Made by a program: the position numbers and the translations under genes. Shown in pieces: positions 51,793 through 60,655 of a stretch of DNA of 64,000 nt; the stretch's first letter is position 1; the number at the start of each line of letters is the position of its first letter. The notes beneath the pieces were generated by a model. That model searched no databases, was not told the origin of the DNA, and saw nothing but the letters and a program-made list of their open reading frames with translations. The DNA is from Halovenus sp037080055 (lineage in GTDB: Archaea; Halobacteriota; Halobacteria; Halobacteriales; Haloarculaceae): assembly GCF_037080055.1 (NCBI RefSeq), contig NZ_JBAOJI010000002.1:124001-188000 (forward strand), written 5' to 3'.

Positions 51793-53758
51793 AATACAGA
51801 TTCACTCTGTGGAGGTAAAAGACTACAGGCAGTTTCACGGAAAGCAACGTATTGAGCTTGAAACCGACGATAAGAAGAATATCAATGTTATAGAGGGAGA
51901 AAACGGCTCTGGGAAGTCGAATCTTCTGAATGCCATCACTTTCTGTCTTTACGATACCGAAGAACATCTTGAGGAGTCGAAAGAAGAAGGATTGAGCGTA
52001 TATCCGTACGGTAACCGGGACAAGTTGGAAGATTTAGATGAAGGCGAGGAACTGAATGGGTACGTGGAGGTCCGGTTTGGTCGAGACAGGCCGGAGTACA
52101 GGTTCAAACGGTCTTTTACGACGGTTAAGAAAGGAGAAAACCAATTTAGCGACGCTTCTGAGGATCTGACACTGCAGCGGAAGGAGAGAACTGATTGGGA
52201 TATCAAGGACGACCCTATCGCCCATCTAAATCAGATTATGCCTGTTGATGTCCGTGATTACTATCTTTTTGACGGTGAACGGCTTGACACGTTTTTTGAA
52301 GAGGAGTATTCGGAGAATGTGAAGAAAGGTATTGTCGACGTTTCTCATATTGATCTTCTGGAGAGATCGAAGAAGCACCTGAAGAGGGTTCGTGACCAGA
52401 TACAGGACAAGGATGATTTCTCCGGGAAGGAAGATGAAATCCGGGAAGAGTTGAATAAGAGGAAAGACGAACTGGATGATTTGAAAGAGGAAAAGAAAAA
52501 AATCGTCTCTAACCTCAACGAGACCAGGCGACTGATCAAAGAAAAGGAATCGAAGCTTGAGGATAGTGATGACAAATACATCCGGAGCAAGCAGGAGCAA
52601 CGTAGTAAGGCGAAGGATCGTTTAAAGAGCCTCCGGAGTCGGAAGGAAGATCTTCAGAACAGGTCTGGGGATGTCCTAGCTGAGGCAGCTCCTATTGTGT
52701 ACTGTTACGATGCTCTTGATTTCACTTTAGAGCAGATCAACGAGCTTCATGAAAAAGGGAAACTGCCTCCGAGGATTCAGGACTACTTTATCCGAGATCT
52801 CTTGGATGAGGGTGAGTGTATCTGTGGAGAGCCGATAGACGAGGAACACGAGCACGAGCTCAACGAACTTCTTGAGGAGGTGGAGCAGGGTCTTGATGAA
52901 GATGAAAACTTGGAGGGGAAAAGTGAGATTCCGCGTATCCAGGATGTTGGTACTGAGAAGGTAAGCCAGCTTCTGGATTTGAGGCAGCAGATCCGTGATG
53001 TCGAGGAAGAAATTGATGACACAGAGACTGAGATCAACGAAATTAAAGAGAAGTTGAAGCAGTTCGATACCTCGGACGAAGATATCGACGTTGATGCCAT
53101 AGAAGATCAGCTTGATGAGTTAGAAGATCGTGAGGAGACGTTGGAAGACAATAAAGAGAATATTGTGAAGGATATCGCGTTGAAGCAGGATGAGGTCGAT
53201 GAGAAAGATAAGGAGTTGACTGAGGAATTAAAAAAGAAGGAGAAGCACCAGGACCTCGTGAAGAAACTGGAGTTCTTGGAACAGTCGATTGAACACGTTA
53301 ATGATATTCAACAGACAGTCCTTGCTGAGATCCGTAGTCAGGCTCAGGAGAAAATAGAGGAGTACTTCAACCAGCTGATCTGGAAAGATGAAGAGTACGA
53401 GATTGTCTTGGAGGAGGATTATACTATCCGAGTTCTAGACGAGTTCGGAATGGACAAGATTGGTTCTCTCTCTGCTGGGGAAAAGCAGGTCTTGGCGTTG
53501 TCGTTCATGTCAGCACTCACCAGTATAAGCGGATTCGAGGCTCCAATCGTTATTGACACTCCTTTGGGCAGGATATCCAGTGAACCACGGAAAAGAATTG
53601 CCGAAAATATCCCGGACTATATAGAGGGTACGCAACTGACTTTCCTGATGACAGACTCAGAGTACACTACGCAGGTTGAAAGTAGAATGAAGGATAGTAT
53701 ATCTAATGAGTACCTGTTGAACAATAGCGGGTTAAAAACTGAGGTGGTTGAAAGATGA
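51785..53758 (+). CDS. DndD-like SMC/Rad50-type ATPase (candidate pbeC)
   Basis: 657 aa. Walker A GENGSGKSN (38-46), the DndD-type segment YYLFDGERLDTFF (159-171), two long coiled coils (about 195-300 and 365-525) around a CxC hook (Cys345/Cys347, ECICGEPID), the signature LSAGEKQVLALSF near 565 and Walker B VIDTPLGRIS near 590. Lys and Glu are abundant, unlike core proteins. The next gene overlaps its stop by 4 bases (ATGA). It likely forms a complex with the downstream 152-aa protein. The Pbe name rests on position and content, not on a comparison. Confidence 0.75.
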   Translation: MSRIQIHSVEVKDYRQFHGKQRIELETDDKKNINVIEGENGSGKSNLLNAITFCLYDTEEHLEESKEEGLSVYPYGNRDKLEDLDEGEELNGYVEVRFGRDRPEYRFKRSFTTVKKGENQFSDASEDLTLQRKERTDWDIKDDPIAHLNQIMPVDVRDYYLFDGERLDTFFEEEYSENVKKGIVDVSHIDLLERSKKHLKRVRDQIQDKDDFSGKEDEIREELNKRKDELDDLKEEKKKIVSNLNETRRLIKEKESKLEDSDDKYIRSKQEQRSKAKDRLKSLRSRKEDLQNRSGDVLAEAAPIVYCYDALDFTLEQINELHEKGKLPPRIQDYFIRDLLDEGECICGEPIDEEHEHELNELLEEVEQGLDEDENLEGKSEIPRIQDVGTEKVSQLLDLRQQIRDVEEEIDDTETEINEIKEKLKQFDTSDEDIDVDAIEDQLDELEDREETLEDNKENIVKDIALKQDEVDEKDKELTEELKKKEKHQDLVKKLEFLEQSIEHVNDIQQTVLAEIRSQAQEKIEEYFNQLIWKDEEYEIVLEEDYTIRVLDEFGMDKIGSLSAGEKQVLALSFMSALTSISGFEAPIVIDTPLGRISSEPRKRIAENIPDYIEGTQLTFLMTDSEYTTQVESRMKDSISNEYLLNNSGLKTEVVER

Positions 53759-54213
53759 TCGACGAGATTGAGGAGACAGAGATCCCACGCGACCTTGTTA
53801 TTGAGAAAGATAAGCGTGACCGCTACAAAGAATTGATTGACGAGGACAGTGGGTCGCCTTTTGCAGGTCAGCAGATGAGCAAGGTGTTCATGGTGTCGCT
53901 GGGTATCGGGTATGATCAGGGGCTTCAGAAATCTCTTGACTCAAGGAAGGGGACCATTCCTTGGAGTGCCTTGACTAAAAACGAGCAGTGGATCGTCAAG
54001 TCTGTTGCAGCGAAGGAAGCTGATGATGCTGAGATTCTGAAGGATGGCAGTCAGGTAGCACAAATAGTTCAGGAATATGCAAATGGTGGTTTTGAGTACA
54101 TCGACGACCTAGTCCGTGGGCCAAAAGATACTCTCTCAACACTCCGGACTGAAGTGGTTACGATGCACCAGAACCATCGACCGGATGCTGAAGTAACGGA
54201 TGATGACGACTGA
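53755..54213 (+). CDS. 152-aa partner of the DndD-like ATPase
   Basis: Starts with a 4-base overlap (ATGA) with the ATPase stop. Residues 15-60 (VIEKDKRDRYKELIDED, SPFAGQQMSKVFMVSLGIGYDQG) resemble in layout the DndE helix and the small protein at 61582-62178, which reads AYEELTP...YPFEAGFELFSAGLAVGYIN. So each DndD-like ATPase here has a DndE-sized partner. Terminal gene of the unit. Confidence 0.65.
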   Translation: MIDEIEETEIPRDLVIEKDKRDRYKELIDEDSGSPFAGQQMSKVFMVSLGIGYDQGLQKSLDSRKGTIPWSALTKNEQWIVKSVAAKEADDAEILKDGSQVAQIVQEYANGGFEYIDDLVRGPKDTLSTLRTEVVTMHQNHRPDAEVTDDDD

Positions 54214-54226
54214 AGCCTGATTGGAT

Positions 54227-54433
54227 TCACTGGATGTCGGCTTTGACGAGGTACTTGTGATCGTGTTCCTCCAGCATTTCTAATTCTCTGTCAAGAGTGT
54301 TTTCGGCGTCCTCCAGTTTATTGGGTGGGAGGTAGAACGTCATTGTGTCTTCGTCTCTGGTGACGTGGATGTCGTCTTCCATTACACCGAGTTCGTCAAC
54401 GATCTTGCCTTGGAGCTGTTGTATCTGGGTCAT
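54227..54433 (-). CDS. 68-aa protein at the end of the dnd operon
   Basis: Small acidic protein (QIQQLQGKIVDELGVMEDDI, then TFYLPPNKLEDAENTLDREL). It starts 4 bases after the dndA stop, so it belongs to the dnd operon. Not a recognised Dnd protein; a regulatory or structural role is possible. Confidence 0.55.
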   Translation of the reverse strand: MTQIQQLQGKIVDELGVMEDDIHVTRDEDTMTFYLPPNKLEDAENTLDRELEMLEEHDHKYLVKADIQ

Positions 54434-54437
54434 GGGT

Positions 54438-55616
54438 TTAGAAGGTGAGGTTGCGGAGCCTGTTGACTATATTAATGATTTCGTCGGTAGCGTACTCGAT
54501 TTCCTCTTTGGTGTTGTCTTTGCCGAGGCCGATGCGGATGGTGTTGTGCCACCTGTCTTTGTCGTCGGTAATGGCCTGGAGGACGTGGGAGGCTTCGACC
54601 TGTCCGGTGGTGCAGGCTGATCCCGCTGAGACTGCTATATCGGGTTGCAGATTTTTTACGAGAGCCTTGTTCTCGACGCCAGTGAAGCTGATGTTCAGGT
54701 TGTTGGGTATCCGCTCGTCGGGATGGCCGTTCAGGATGATATCATCCAGCTCGTCGTCGAGACGTTCCCACATATAGGAAGAGAGTTCGTCGACGTGGCT
54801 GGTGCGTTCCTCCATGTTTTTGTCAGCTAGTTCTACGGCTTTTGAGAAGCCCATGATGGAGGGGACATTGAGGGTGCCGGAGCGCCATCCTCGTTCGTGG
54901 CCGCCGCCGTGAAGCAGTGGTTCAAGCTTGACTTTCGGGTTTCTGCGGCGTACGTAGAGTGCTCCGATACCTTTCGGCCCATAGATTTTGTGGCCTGAGA
55001 TAGACATGAGGTCAATCCCCATTTCTTCGACGTTGATAGAGAGGTAGCCGAGGGCCTGTACTGCGTCTGTGTGGAAGAAGACATCGTTGTCCTTGGCTAC
55101 TTTTCCGATTTCCTTGAGTGGTGCTGTGGTGCCGATCTCGTTGTTGGCGGCCATGATAGAGATCAGCACGGTATCGTCTCGAATGGCGTCTTCTACGTCA
55201 CTGGGGTCGACTGTGCCCTGTTCGTCTACGGGTAGGTACGTAGCGTCGAACCCTTTCTCTTCCAGTGCTTCGCAGGCTTCAAGTACAGCTTCGTGTTCGG
55301 TAACAACTGTAATAAGGTGGCTGCCTTCGTCGTGTTTCGCTGCGTACTCTGCTGCTCCCTTGATGGCCAGGTTATCTGACTCGGTGGCTCCGCTGGTGAA
55401 GATGATTTCTTCAGGACGGCAGTTTACCGTCTCTGAAATCCGTTCTCTGGCTTCATTGACCGCTTTCTTGGCCTTGGCCCCGTAGATGTGATCCTCACTC
55501 GCAGGATTCCCGTAGTTCTCCGTGAAGTATGGTTTCATCTCCTTGACAACGTCTTCGTCTACGGGAGTGGTAGCGTGATGGTCAAGATAGATTGGCGTTT
55601 CCACGTCAGAAGTCAT
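54438..55616 (-). CDS. dndA: Cysteine desulfurase DndA
   Basis: 392 aa class V PLP aminotransferase fold. His108 (TEHEAV), Asp184 (HTDAVQ), Lys210 (SGHKIYG, Schiff base) and the persulfide Cys335 (GSACTTGQVEASH) are present. DndA supplies sulfur for insertion into the DNA backbone. It lies directly after dndE, 1 base from its stop, and before the 68-aa gene. In bacteria dndA is sometimes replaced by IscS; here it is within the operon as in the archaeal dndCDEA layout. Confidence 0.9.
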   Translation of the reverse strand: MTSDVETPIYLDHHATTPVDEDVVKEMKPYFTENYGNPASEDHIYGAKAKKAVNEARERISETVNCRPEEIIFTSGATESDNLAIKGAAEYAAKHDEGSHLITVVTEHEAVLEACEALEEKGFDATYLPVDEQGTVDPSDVEDAIRDDTVLISIMAANNEIGTTAPLKEIGKVAKDNDVFFHTDAVQALGYLSINVEEMGIDLMSISGHKIYGPKGIGALYVRRRNPKVKLEPLLHGGGHERGWRSGTLNVPSIMGFSKAVELADKNMEERTSHVDELSSYMWERLDDELDDIILNGHPDERIPNNLNISFTGVENKALVKNLQPDIAVSAGSACTTGQVEASHVLQAITDDKDRWHNTIRIGLGKDNTKEEIEYATDEIINIVNRLRNLTF

Positions 55617-55617
55617 G

Positions 55618-56019
55618 TTATCTTTTCTGTTGGGCGGCCTTCCCTTTCACTTCTCCGGGTACCAGATCTTCGAGATCGGTTAGGTCTCTGACGTTCCCGT
55701 GGACTCTGATTACTCCTCTGTTGAGGTGTGCGACGAACTCGTCGTACAGGTCTTCTTCAGGATCTTTGTTTTCCTGGATCAGTCGTTCCTTGAGGAGAGC
55801 CATATAGAGGGCGTCGTGTTCCCCAAGGAGTGTGTACCGGTTAAAGGTCTGGCCGTCGTTGTCGTATTGCTCTGGATTAGGTGGGCGAGGTTCGCTCAGG
55901 GAGTAGCAGAACCCGATGCGGCACAGGTAGTTCGGGGTCATACCGGTGTTGGCTTGCAGCATTTTCAACCGGTTGGTTGCGTCTTCTCCAATTGTGATGC
56001 GGTTAAAATTCTGGCTCAT
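55618..56019 (-). CDS. dndE: DNA sulfur modification protein DndE
   Basis: 133 aa. NRITIGEDATNRLKMLQANTG and PNYLCRIGFCYSLSEPRPP are the DndE signature; DndE binds nicked DNA as an oligomer. It overlaps the dndD stop by 4 bases (ATGA), a coupled pair. Confidence 0.9.
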   Translation of the reverse strand: MSQNFNRITIGEDATNRLKMLQANTGMTPNYLCRIGFCYSLSEPRPPNPEQYDNDGQTFNRYTLLGEHDALYMALLKERLIQENKDPEEDLYDEFVAHLNRGVIRVHGNVRDLTDLEDLVPGEVKGKAAQQKR

Positions 56020-58043
56020 GAAGTGATTTCCTCCAGGGATTTTTGATCTTCGTCATCGTTCTCCCAAAAGTAGCCTTCTGAGGCTACTGTCTTGCCTTCT
56101 GTTTCGTCGTATTCGAGGTGGTAAGCGTTGGAGATGTAGCCTTCGAGTTTCTGGTACTGGCTGTCGTCGATCTCGGTGTCGGTGGACAGGATAATGACTT
56201 GGTGCGCTGCTTCTGGGAAGAAGTGGGTGATGAGGTTGTCCCGGTGATCGTTGTCGAGGCGTCCGAGAGGAGTGTCGACAATGAACGGGAGCGGACGGTC
56301 GGAGATCTCTGCCAGTGCCCAGAGTAGGGAGGTTGCGAAAATCTGTCGCTCACCGGCTGAAAGCTCGGTGTGCGGCTTCTTGTTACCGTGAATAGTTTTA
56401 ATAGAGATATCGAGCGTTTCTTCGTCTATCTCAATCTTGTCGTAGAACTCGCCTTTGTTGGAGAGTGTGATATAGCGTTCACTAAGTTTGGTTTCAAGCT
56501 TCCGGAGTTTCCTTTTAGCGATTTCTTCCCGGAAGTCTTGAACCGCGTCACGTACGTCTGTAGCTAGGTTTGCCCGTTCCGAGACATCTTCCACACGTGC
56601 TTTCTTTTCCAGCTTATTCTCGATCTCGTTTTCCTTGCGTTCGAGCTTGGTCTGGGCCTTGCTGATTTCCTCTTCGAGCTCTTCCAGCCGGGACTTGATC
56701 GCACCTCTTTCTTCAGTCAGCTCGTTCAGATCCTCGATAAGTGGGGAGATCAGTTCTTTATCAGGTGCTTTGCCGAGACCAGCTTCCACCTCTTGAAGTT
56801 CCCGAGTCTCCTCTTCCAGTTGTTCGCTTGCCTCTGACAGCTGCTCTGGGACTTCGTTCAAGGCCTTGTCGACGAGTGAGTATATTTCCTGTTGTTGTGC
56901 TTCGGAGAACTGGTGGGCAAGCTCTGGTTTTTCCTCGTCGATTTCGAGACGGCCTTGGAGCTTTTGTTGGATGCGTTCAGTGACTTCCCCGACCTGGTCA
57001 TTAGGGACATCGGTTTCCTGCCAGACTTCGTCATCATCAAGAACGTCGTTGAGTTCGTCAGTGAGTTCGTCCCTGGCGGTTACCTTGTTCTGCCTTTCTG
57101 TCTCGGTTTTAAGCCTGTCGACGACTGCTTCACACAGATCCGGTGCCAGAGTGAACGGGTACGCGCCCATAGCGATTTCCCGGATCTGGTCTTTGTGTTG
57201 TTCGATGCTGGCGTTGAGTTCTGCCCGACGCTCCTTCAGTTCTTCTCGCTTGTCAGCGTATGAACCGCCTTCTTGAGCTAGTTCGGACTCCTTGCTGTCG
57301 ATTTGGGAATCCAGTTCCTGTAGTCTTTCTTCCTTCTCCTCCTTTTCCTGTTTTAGATCCTTGAGTTCCTGATTGAACTCGTCTCGTTCATCTCGGAGTT
57401 CCTCAATTTCCTTTTTGATTCCTTCGACTCCGCTTTCATCCAGTTTGCGCGATATGTAGATGGAAAGGTCGGTGTCAAGTCGTTCGATTAGATCTAATCC
57501 AAGGAGGGAGTACATAGAGTCCTCGAAGTCGGCATCGGATTCAACTGCGGATGCCAGTTCCTGGATTTTCTCGCCGTCGAAGAAGAACAGCTGTGAGACT
57601 CCAGGTGGGACGAGTTCTTTTAGGAAGTCCTGCCACTGATCTTCGTTTAGTTCGGAGGGGACCTGTCCATTTCTCCGAACCTCCAATTCTTCTGCGATGC
57701 TCTTGCCTCTGTCCCGCCATGAGCGTTCGACTGAGTAGTGGTCGACTTCGCCCATGTGGGCATACTCGAACTCCAGGCGGACTGATGCTTCGTCTGCCTT
57801 GCCGTCCGGGTATTCGTGTAGTTTGCTTCGGATGGCTTGTTCGTACTCCTTTCTGGCAGTTCGGCGGCCAAGAGCGGACTTTCCGTGTAAGCAGAATCCT
57901 ATGGCCTCGAACAGTGTGGTCTTCCCTGCACCGTTTTTTCCACCGAATAGGACGATGGGGGAGTCGTCACTTGATGTAAGCGTGATTTTGTTGCTTCGAC
58001 GATAAGGTCCAAAGTCGGTGATTACCAGCTTGTTTATTTTCAT
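56016..58043 (-). CDS. dndD: DNA sulfur modification ATPase DndD
   Basis: 675 aa. Walker A GGKNGAGKTT (34-43), LFFFDGEKIQELA (152-164), long coiled coils (about 205-280 and 380-520), signature ELSAGERQ near 571 and Walker B IVDTPLGRLD near 593. DndD is the SMC-like ATPase of the modification complex, thought to provide nicking or energy for backbone sulfur incorporation. It is followed by dndE. Confidence 0.9.
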   Translation of the reverse strand: MKINKLVITDFGPYRRSNKITLTSSDDSPIVLFGGKNGAGKTTLFEAIGFCLHGKSALGRRTARKEYEQAIRSKLHEYPDGKADEASVRLEFEYAHMGEVDHYSVERSWRDRGKSIAEELEVRRNGQVPSELNEDQWQDFLKELVPPGVSQLFFFDGEKIQELASAVESDADFEDSMYSLLGLDLIERLDTDLSIYISRKLDESGVEGIKKEIEELRDERDEFNQELKDLKQEKEEKEERLQELDSQIDSKESELAQEGGSYADKREELKERRAELNASIEQHKDQIREIAMGAYPFTLAPDLCEAVVDRLKTETERQNKVTARDELTDELNDVLDDDEVWQETDVPNDQVGEVTERIQQKLQGRLEIDEEKPELAHQFSEAQQQEIYSLVDKALNEVPEQLSEASEQLEEETRELQEVEAGLGKAPDKELISPLIEDLNELTEERGAIKSRLEELEEEISKAQTKLERKENEIENKLEKKARVEDVSERANLATDVRDAVQDFREEIAKRKLRKLETKLSERYITLSNKGEFYDKIEIDEETLDISIKTIHGNKKPHTELSAGERQIFATSLLWALAEISDRPLPFIVDTPLGRLDNDHRDNLITHFFPEAAHQVIILSTDTEIDDSQYQKLEGYISNAYHLEYDETEGKTVASEGYFWENDDEDQKSLEEITS

Positions 58044-58052
58044 AGAGTCTCG

Positions 58053-59537
58053 TTATGTTCCGCCAATACCGTCGTACTGCCAGTCTTCTATCCGATCCTC
58101 TCCTTCGATTTCTGCTACGATTTCTTCCATGTTACGCCAGTCCTCTTTCATGACTTTGTCTATCTCGCTGTAGATGGAGGCCCGGCGTTTCATGCCGTGG
58201 TGTTGGAACTCGGTGTCGAGCAGGCGTTTGATGAGTTCTGGCTGTACGTCGTGGTCTTCACAGACCTCTTTGAGAACTTCTGCCTCAAACTCTCCGAAGG
58301 AGCCGAGGTCGTCAGTGACCCAGTCCAGGTCGTCATCCATTACCTCGCTGTAGATCTTAGGGACAGAGTCAGCCCAGTCTGCACGTTCTTCACGCCAGAG
58401 CCTCCTTATTTCTCGAAGTTCTTCCTCTCGGATCAGATCCATCTCCTCATCTTCAGGGAGGCTTTCGTTGACTTTTTTCTGAGTTTCCAGCAGCTTCCGA
58501 AGCAGGTCTTTGCAGAACTCGAACTTGTGGGCACGGGGGATGATGCCGTCACTGCCGTTGGTCTTTTCTTTTACGTAGCCGTGTTGACGGCCTTTCACCA
58601 TCCGGAAGCTCGGTTTCTTTTCCGGGTCTTGGGTTTCTTTGAGGAAGTCCCGGAACTCCAGCAAGGGTTCCATCCAGTCCTCGCCTTCGTCGATCATGTT
58701 TTGCATCGCCTTGTCCTCGGAAACGACGGTGCAGGTCCAGCAACCGAACCGGCTGTTCCCACAGGATGGTGTCTTCGTGTCAATCACCATTGGGCACTCA
58801 TCGTCAGCTTCCTGATAGAGAGCGGCGAGATCTCGGTTGTTCTTGCCCCACGGGTTTTCGACGGCCTGGATAAGGTATGTCCAGACGTCGTCGACGATCC
58901 AGTCCTCGATAGGGGTATAGACGAAGGCGTTAGCGAACTTGTTGTGGCGGGAGAGCACGCTGCCGTCGATGCTGTGCATCTCCATTACCTGTTCACGGGT
59001 GGCGGATTCCGCTTTCCGTGCCCCGAGTACGACAACCACTTCACCGTGTTCAGAGACCTGTTCTTCGATGAAACGGTCAGCGGGATCGATTTTGAGACGT
59101 TCAGTACACCAGCGGAAGTTCTGGTTCGGTGCTGGGTAGCCTCTGCCGATTAGGTTCACCCAGAATGAGTCGTCAAACTTGGGAGTGACTTTGTGAGCGG
59201 TGAAAGGTAGGTTTTTCTTTTCTGCGTATTCGTTGATATTTTCGAGAGTAGAGACGATATGGTTGACAATCTTCGGAGTCTCGACTAAAGTATCACTTGA
59301 GATAACATGGATCGGCTTGTCTCGTTTTTCTTCTGGAAGATCCTCAATAGCGTACCAAATTAGCTGGAGGGCAGTGGTAGAATCTTTACCACCGCTGTAT
59401 CCGATGACCCAGGGACGGTCGTCTGCAAGATAGGTTTCCTGTATTTCTCCGTAGATATCGTCAAGTGAGCGACTGTCGAAAACGGATTCTCCTTTTTCTT
59501 GTCCAGTTTTCGCAACTTTTAGGTTATCTGTACTCAT
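58053..59537 (-). CDS. dndC: DNA sulfur modification protein DndC (PAPS-reductase-like)
   Basis: 494 aa from the ATG at 59537. The PP-loop SGGKDSTT is at 48-55. Cys144 (FRWCTERL), Cys259, Cys266 and Cys269 (SRFGCWTC) fit the Fe-S cluster of DndC. The enzyme adenylates the DNA backbone and inserts sulfur from DndA. It is the first of the core dnd genes, 10 bases upstream of dndD. The N-terminal coordinates are a choice between ATG 59537 and 59564. Confidence 0.93.
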   Translation of the reverse strand: MSTDNLKVAKTGQEKGESVFDSRSLDDIYGEIQETYLADDRPWVIGYSGGKDSTTALQLIWYAIEDLPEEKRDKPIHVISSDTLVETPKIVNHIVSTLENINEYAEKKNLPFTAHKVTPKFDDSFWVNLIGRGYPAPNQNFRWCTERLKIDPADRFIEEQVSEHGEVVVVLGARKAESATREQVMEMHSIDGSVLSRHNKFANAFVYTPIEDWIVDDVWTYLIQAVENPWGKNNRDLAALYQEADDECPMVIDTKTPSCGNSRFGCWTCTVVSEDKAMQNMIDEGEDWMEPLLEFRDFLKETQDPEKKPSFRMVKGRQHGYVKEKTNGSDGIIPRAHKFEFCKDLLRKLLETQKKVNESLPEDEEMDLIREEELREIRRLWREERADWADSVPKIYSEVMDDDLDWVTDDLGSFGEFEAEVLKEVCEDHDVQPELIKRLLDTEFQHHGMKRRASIYSEIDKVMKEDWRNMEEIVAEIEGEDRIEDWQYDGIGGT

Positions 59538-59624
59538 TCTATAGTCTCTTATTAGTGTTACCAAGTGGAAGCCACTTGTAATTTCCTCTATTAGCTGGTT
59601 TTTCTCCCCCGGACTCCGCCACGG

Positions 59625-60044
59625 TCACCGAGGTTTCCATGCCAACTCCTCCTCTGTGACCTCCGATTTTTCAATACTGACAGCGCCTTGCTCTATGGCC
59701 TGCTTTTTCGATAGTTTGTTTTTTATGACAATAACTTCGTGTTGTCTTTTTTCTTTTCTCATAACTGAGTTTCTTAGTATGTTGCTTGAGTCTGATTTCT
59801 TATCTACGACAACGCAGTATGCATCAACGCTGTCCGCCACTTCCAGCTTGTAGTAGTACTTTTCAAGTACCTGTCTTACTTGTTCGAGGTCGTCTTCTGG
59901 TATCTCGAACCGGTATTTGTCCTCGTTGTAGTATTTCTCCAGTTGTTTGAACAGCTGGTTTTCGTCGAAATACTGCTTGAAGATGTATGTGCCTCCTATC
60001 TCGAATACTGTTATCTCCTCCGTTTCGATATCGAAGGTGGGCAT
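59625..60044 (-). CDS. Protein of unknown function upstream of dndC
   Basis: 139 aa, lysine- and glutamate-rich, predicted as a beta-rich N-terminus (FDIETEEITVFEIGGTYIFKQYF) plus a helical middle (QVRQVLEKYYYKLEVADS) and CVVVDKK. The 87 bases between it and dndC do not exclude co-transcription. No known family recognised; position suggests an accessory of the modification operon. Confidence 0.55.
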   Translation of the reverse strand: MPTFDIETEEITVFEIGGTYIFKQYFDENQLFKQLEKYYNEDKYRFEIPEDDLEQVRQVLEKYYYKLEVADSVDAYCVVVDKKSDSSNILRNSVMRKEKRQHEVIVIKNKLSKKQAIEQGAVSIEKSEVTEEELAWKPR

Positions 60045-60120
60045 GTATTTTTTGCCTCACTGTTGTTGCTCTACTATGCTATTTTTCAGCGATCGACAAA
60101 AACCCGACCCATCCAGGGTG

Positions 60121-60130
60121 AAAGTATAAA
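60121..60130 (-). promoter_or_regulatory. TATA-like box of the dnd operon
   Basis: Minus-strand TTTATACTTT at 60130-60121, about 80 bases before the ATG of the 139-aa gene, would give a leader of about 50 bases. It is the best TATA match between 60044 and 60188. Confidence 0.4.
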
Positions 60131-60187
60131 CCGGGGACGGCTGCCGTACGATCATTCCGACGGCGGTTAGGGGGGAATCCGGCTCAG

Positions 60188-60412
60188 TCATTGTTTTATC
60201 TTAATATTGAAATAGCTACCTGAGAGTGTAACTCCGGTGATGGATGCGAAGGTGAAAACGTAACTGAGTTTTGACACTATCCGGTCGATTCCGGTTCTCG
60301 ACGGGTTGAACTGGTAGTATATCCAGAAGAGAATGAATGGTCCGCCCCAGAAGATGAACTTGAAGACAGCTTGTTTGAGGCACTTCGTATGCCGTGGATC
60401 TTGTGATCTCAA
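60188..60412 (-). CDS. Small two-helix membrane protein
   Basis: 74 aa. Two hydrophobic segments (FKFIFWGGPFILFWIYYQF and VFTFASITGVTLSGSYF) joined by a short basic loop. Unknown; an orphan near the defence cluster that might be a small membrane effector. Weak support beyond composition. Confidence 0.4.
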   Translation of the reverse strand: MRSQDPRHTKCLKQAVFKFIFWGGPFILFWIYYQFNPSRTGIDRIVSKLSYVFTFASITGVTLSGSYFNIKIKQ

Positions 60413-60460
60413 TTTCTGTATTAAAATGGGTTAGAGATATTTAGAGCTCCAGTAATCGGT

Positions 60461-60592
60461 ATGTTGGTGAATTCGGGGGAAGAAGTTTTGTCGAACTGGC
60501 GTGACGGTCAGGACTTGCTGGAGAGAAAGAGGTATCTGGAAAGAGGAATTGACAAGATAGAATTAGTACTGGATCTTGATCTCAATGAATGA
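60461..60592 (+). CDS. Possible 43-aa protein
   Basis: ATG at 60461, TGA at 60590-60592. Sequence NSGEEVLSNWRDGQDLLERK, RYLERGIDKIELVLDLD reads as an amphipathic helical pair, and a TATA-like gatattta lies about 25 bases upstream. Small and unrecognised; treat as tentative. Confidence 0.3.
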   Translation: MLVNSGEEVLSNWRDGQDLLERKRYLERGIDKIELVLDLDLNE

Positions 60593-60655
60593 ATATGCAA
60601 AGAGAATCTGATTCTCCGGTAGTTTCAAGAAACAGATCCACCAACGAGAAAAATA

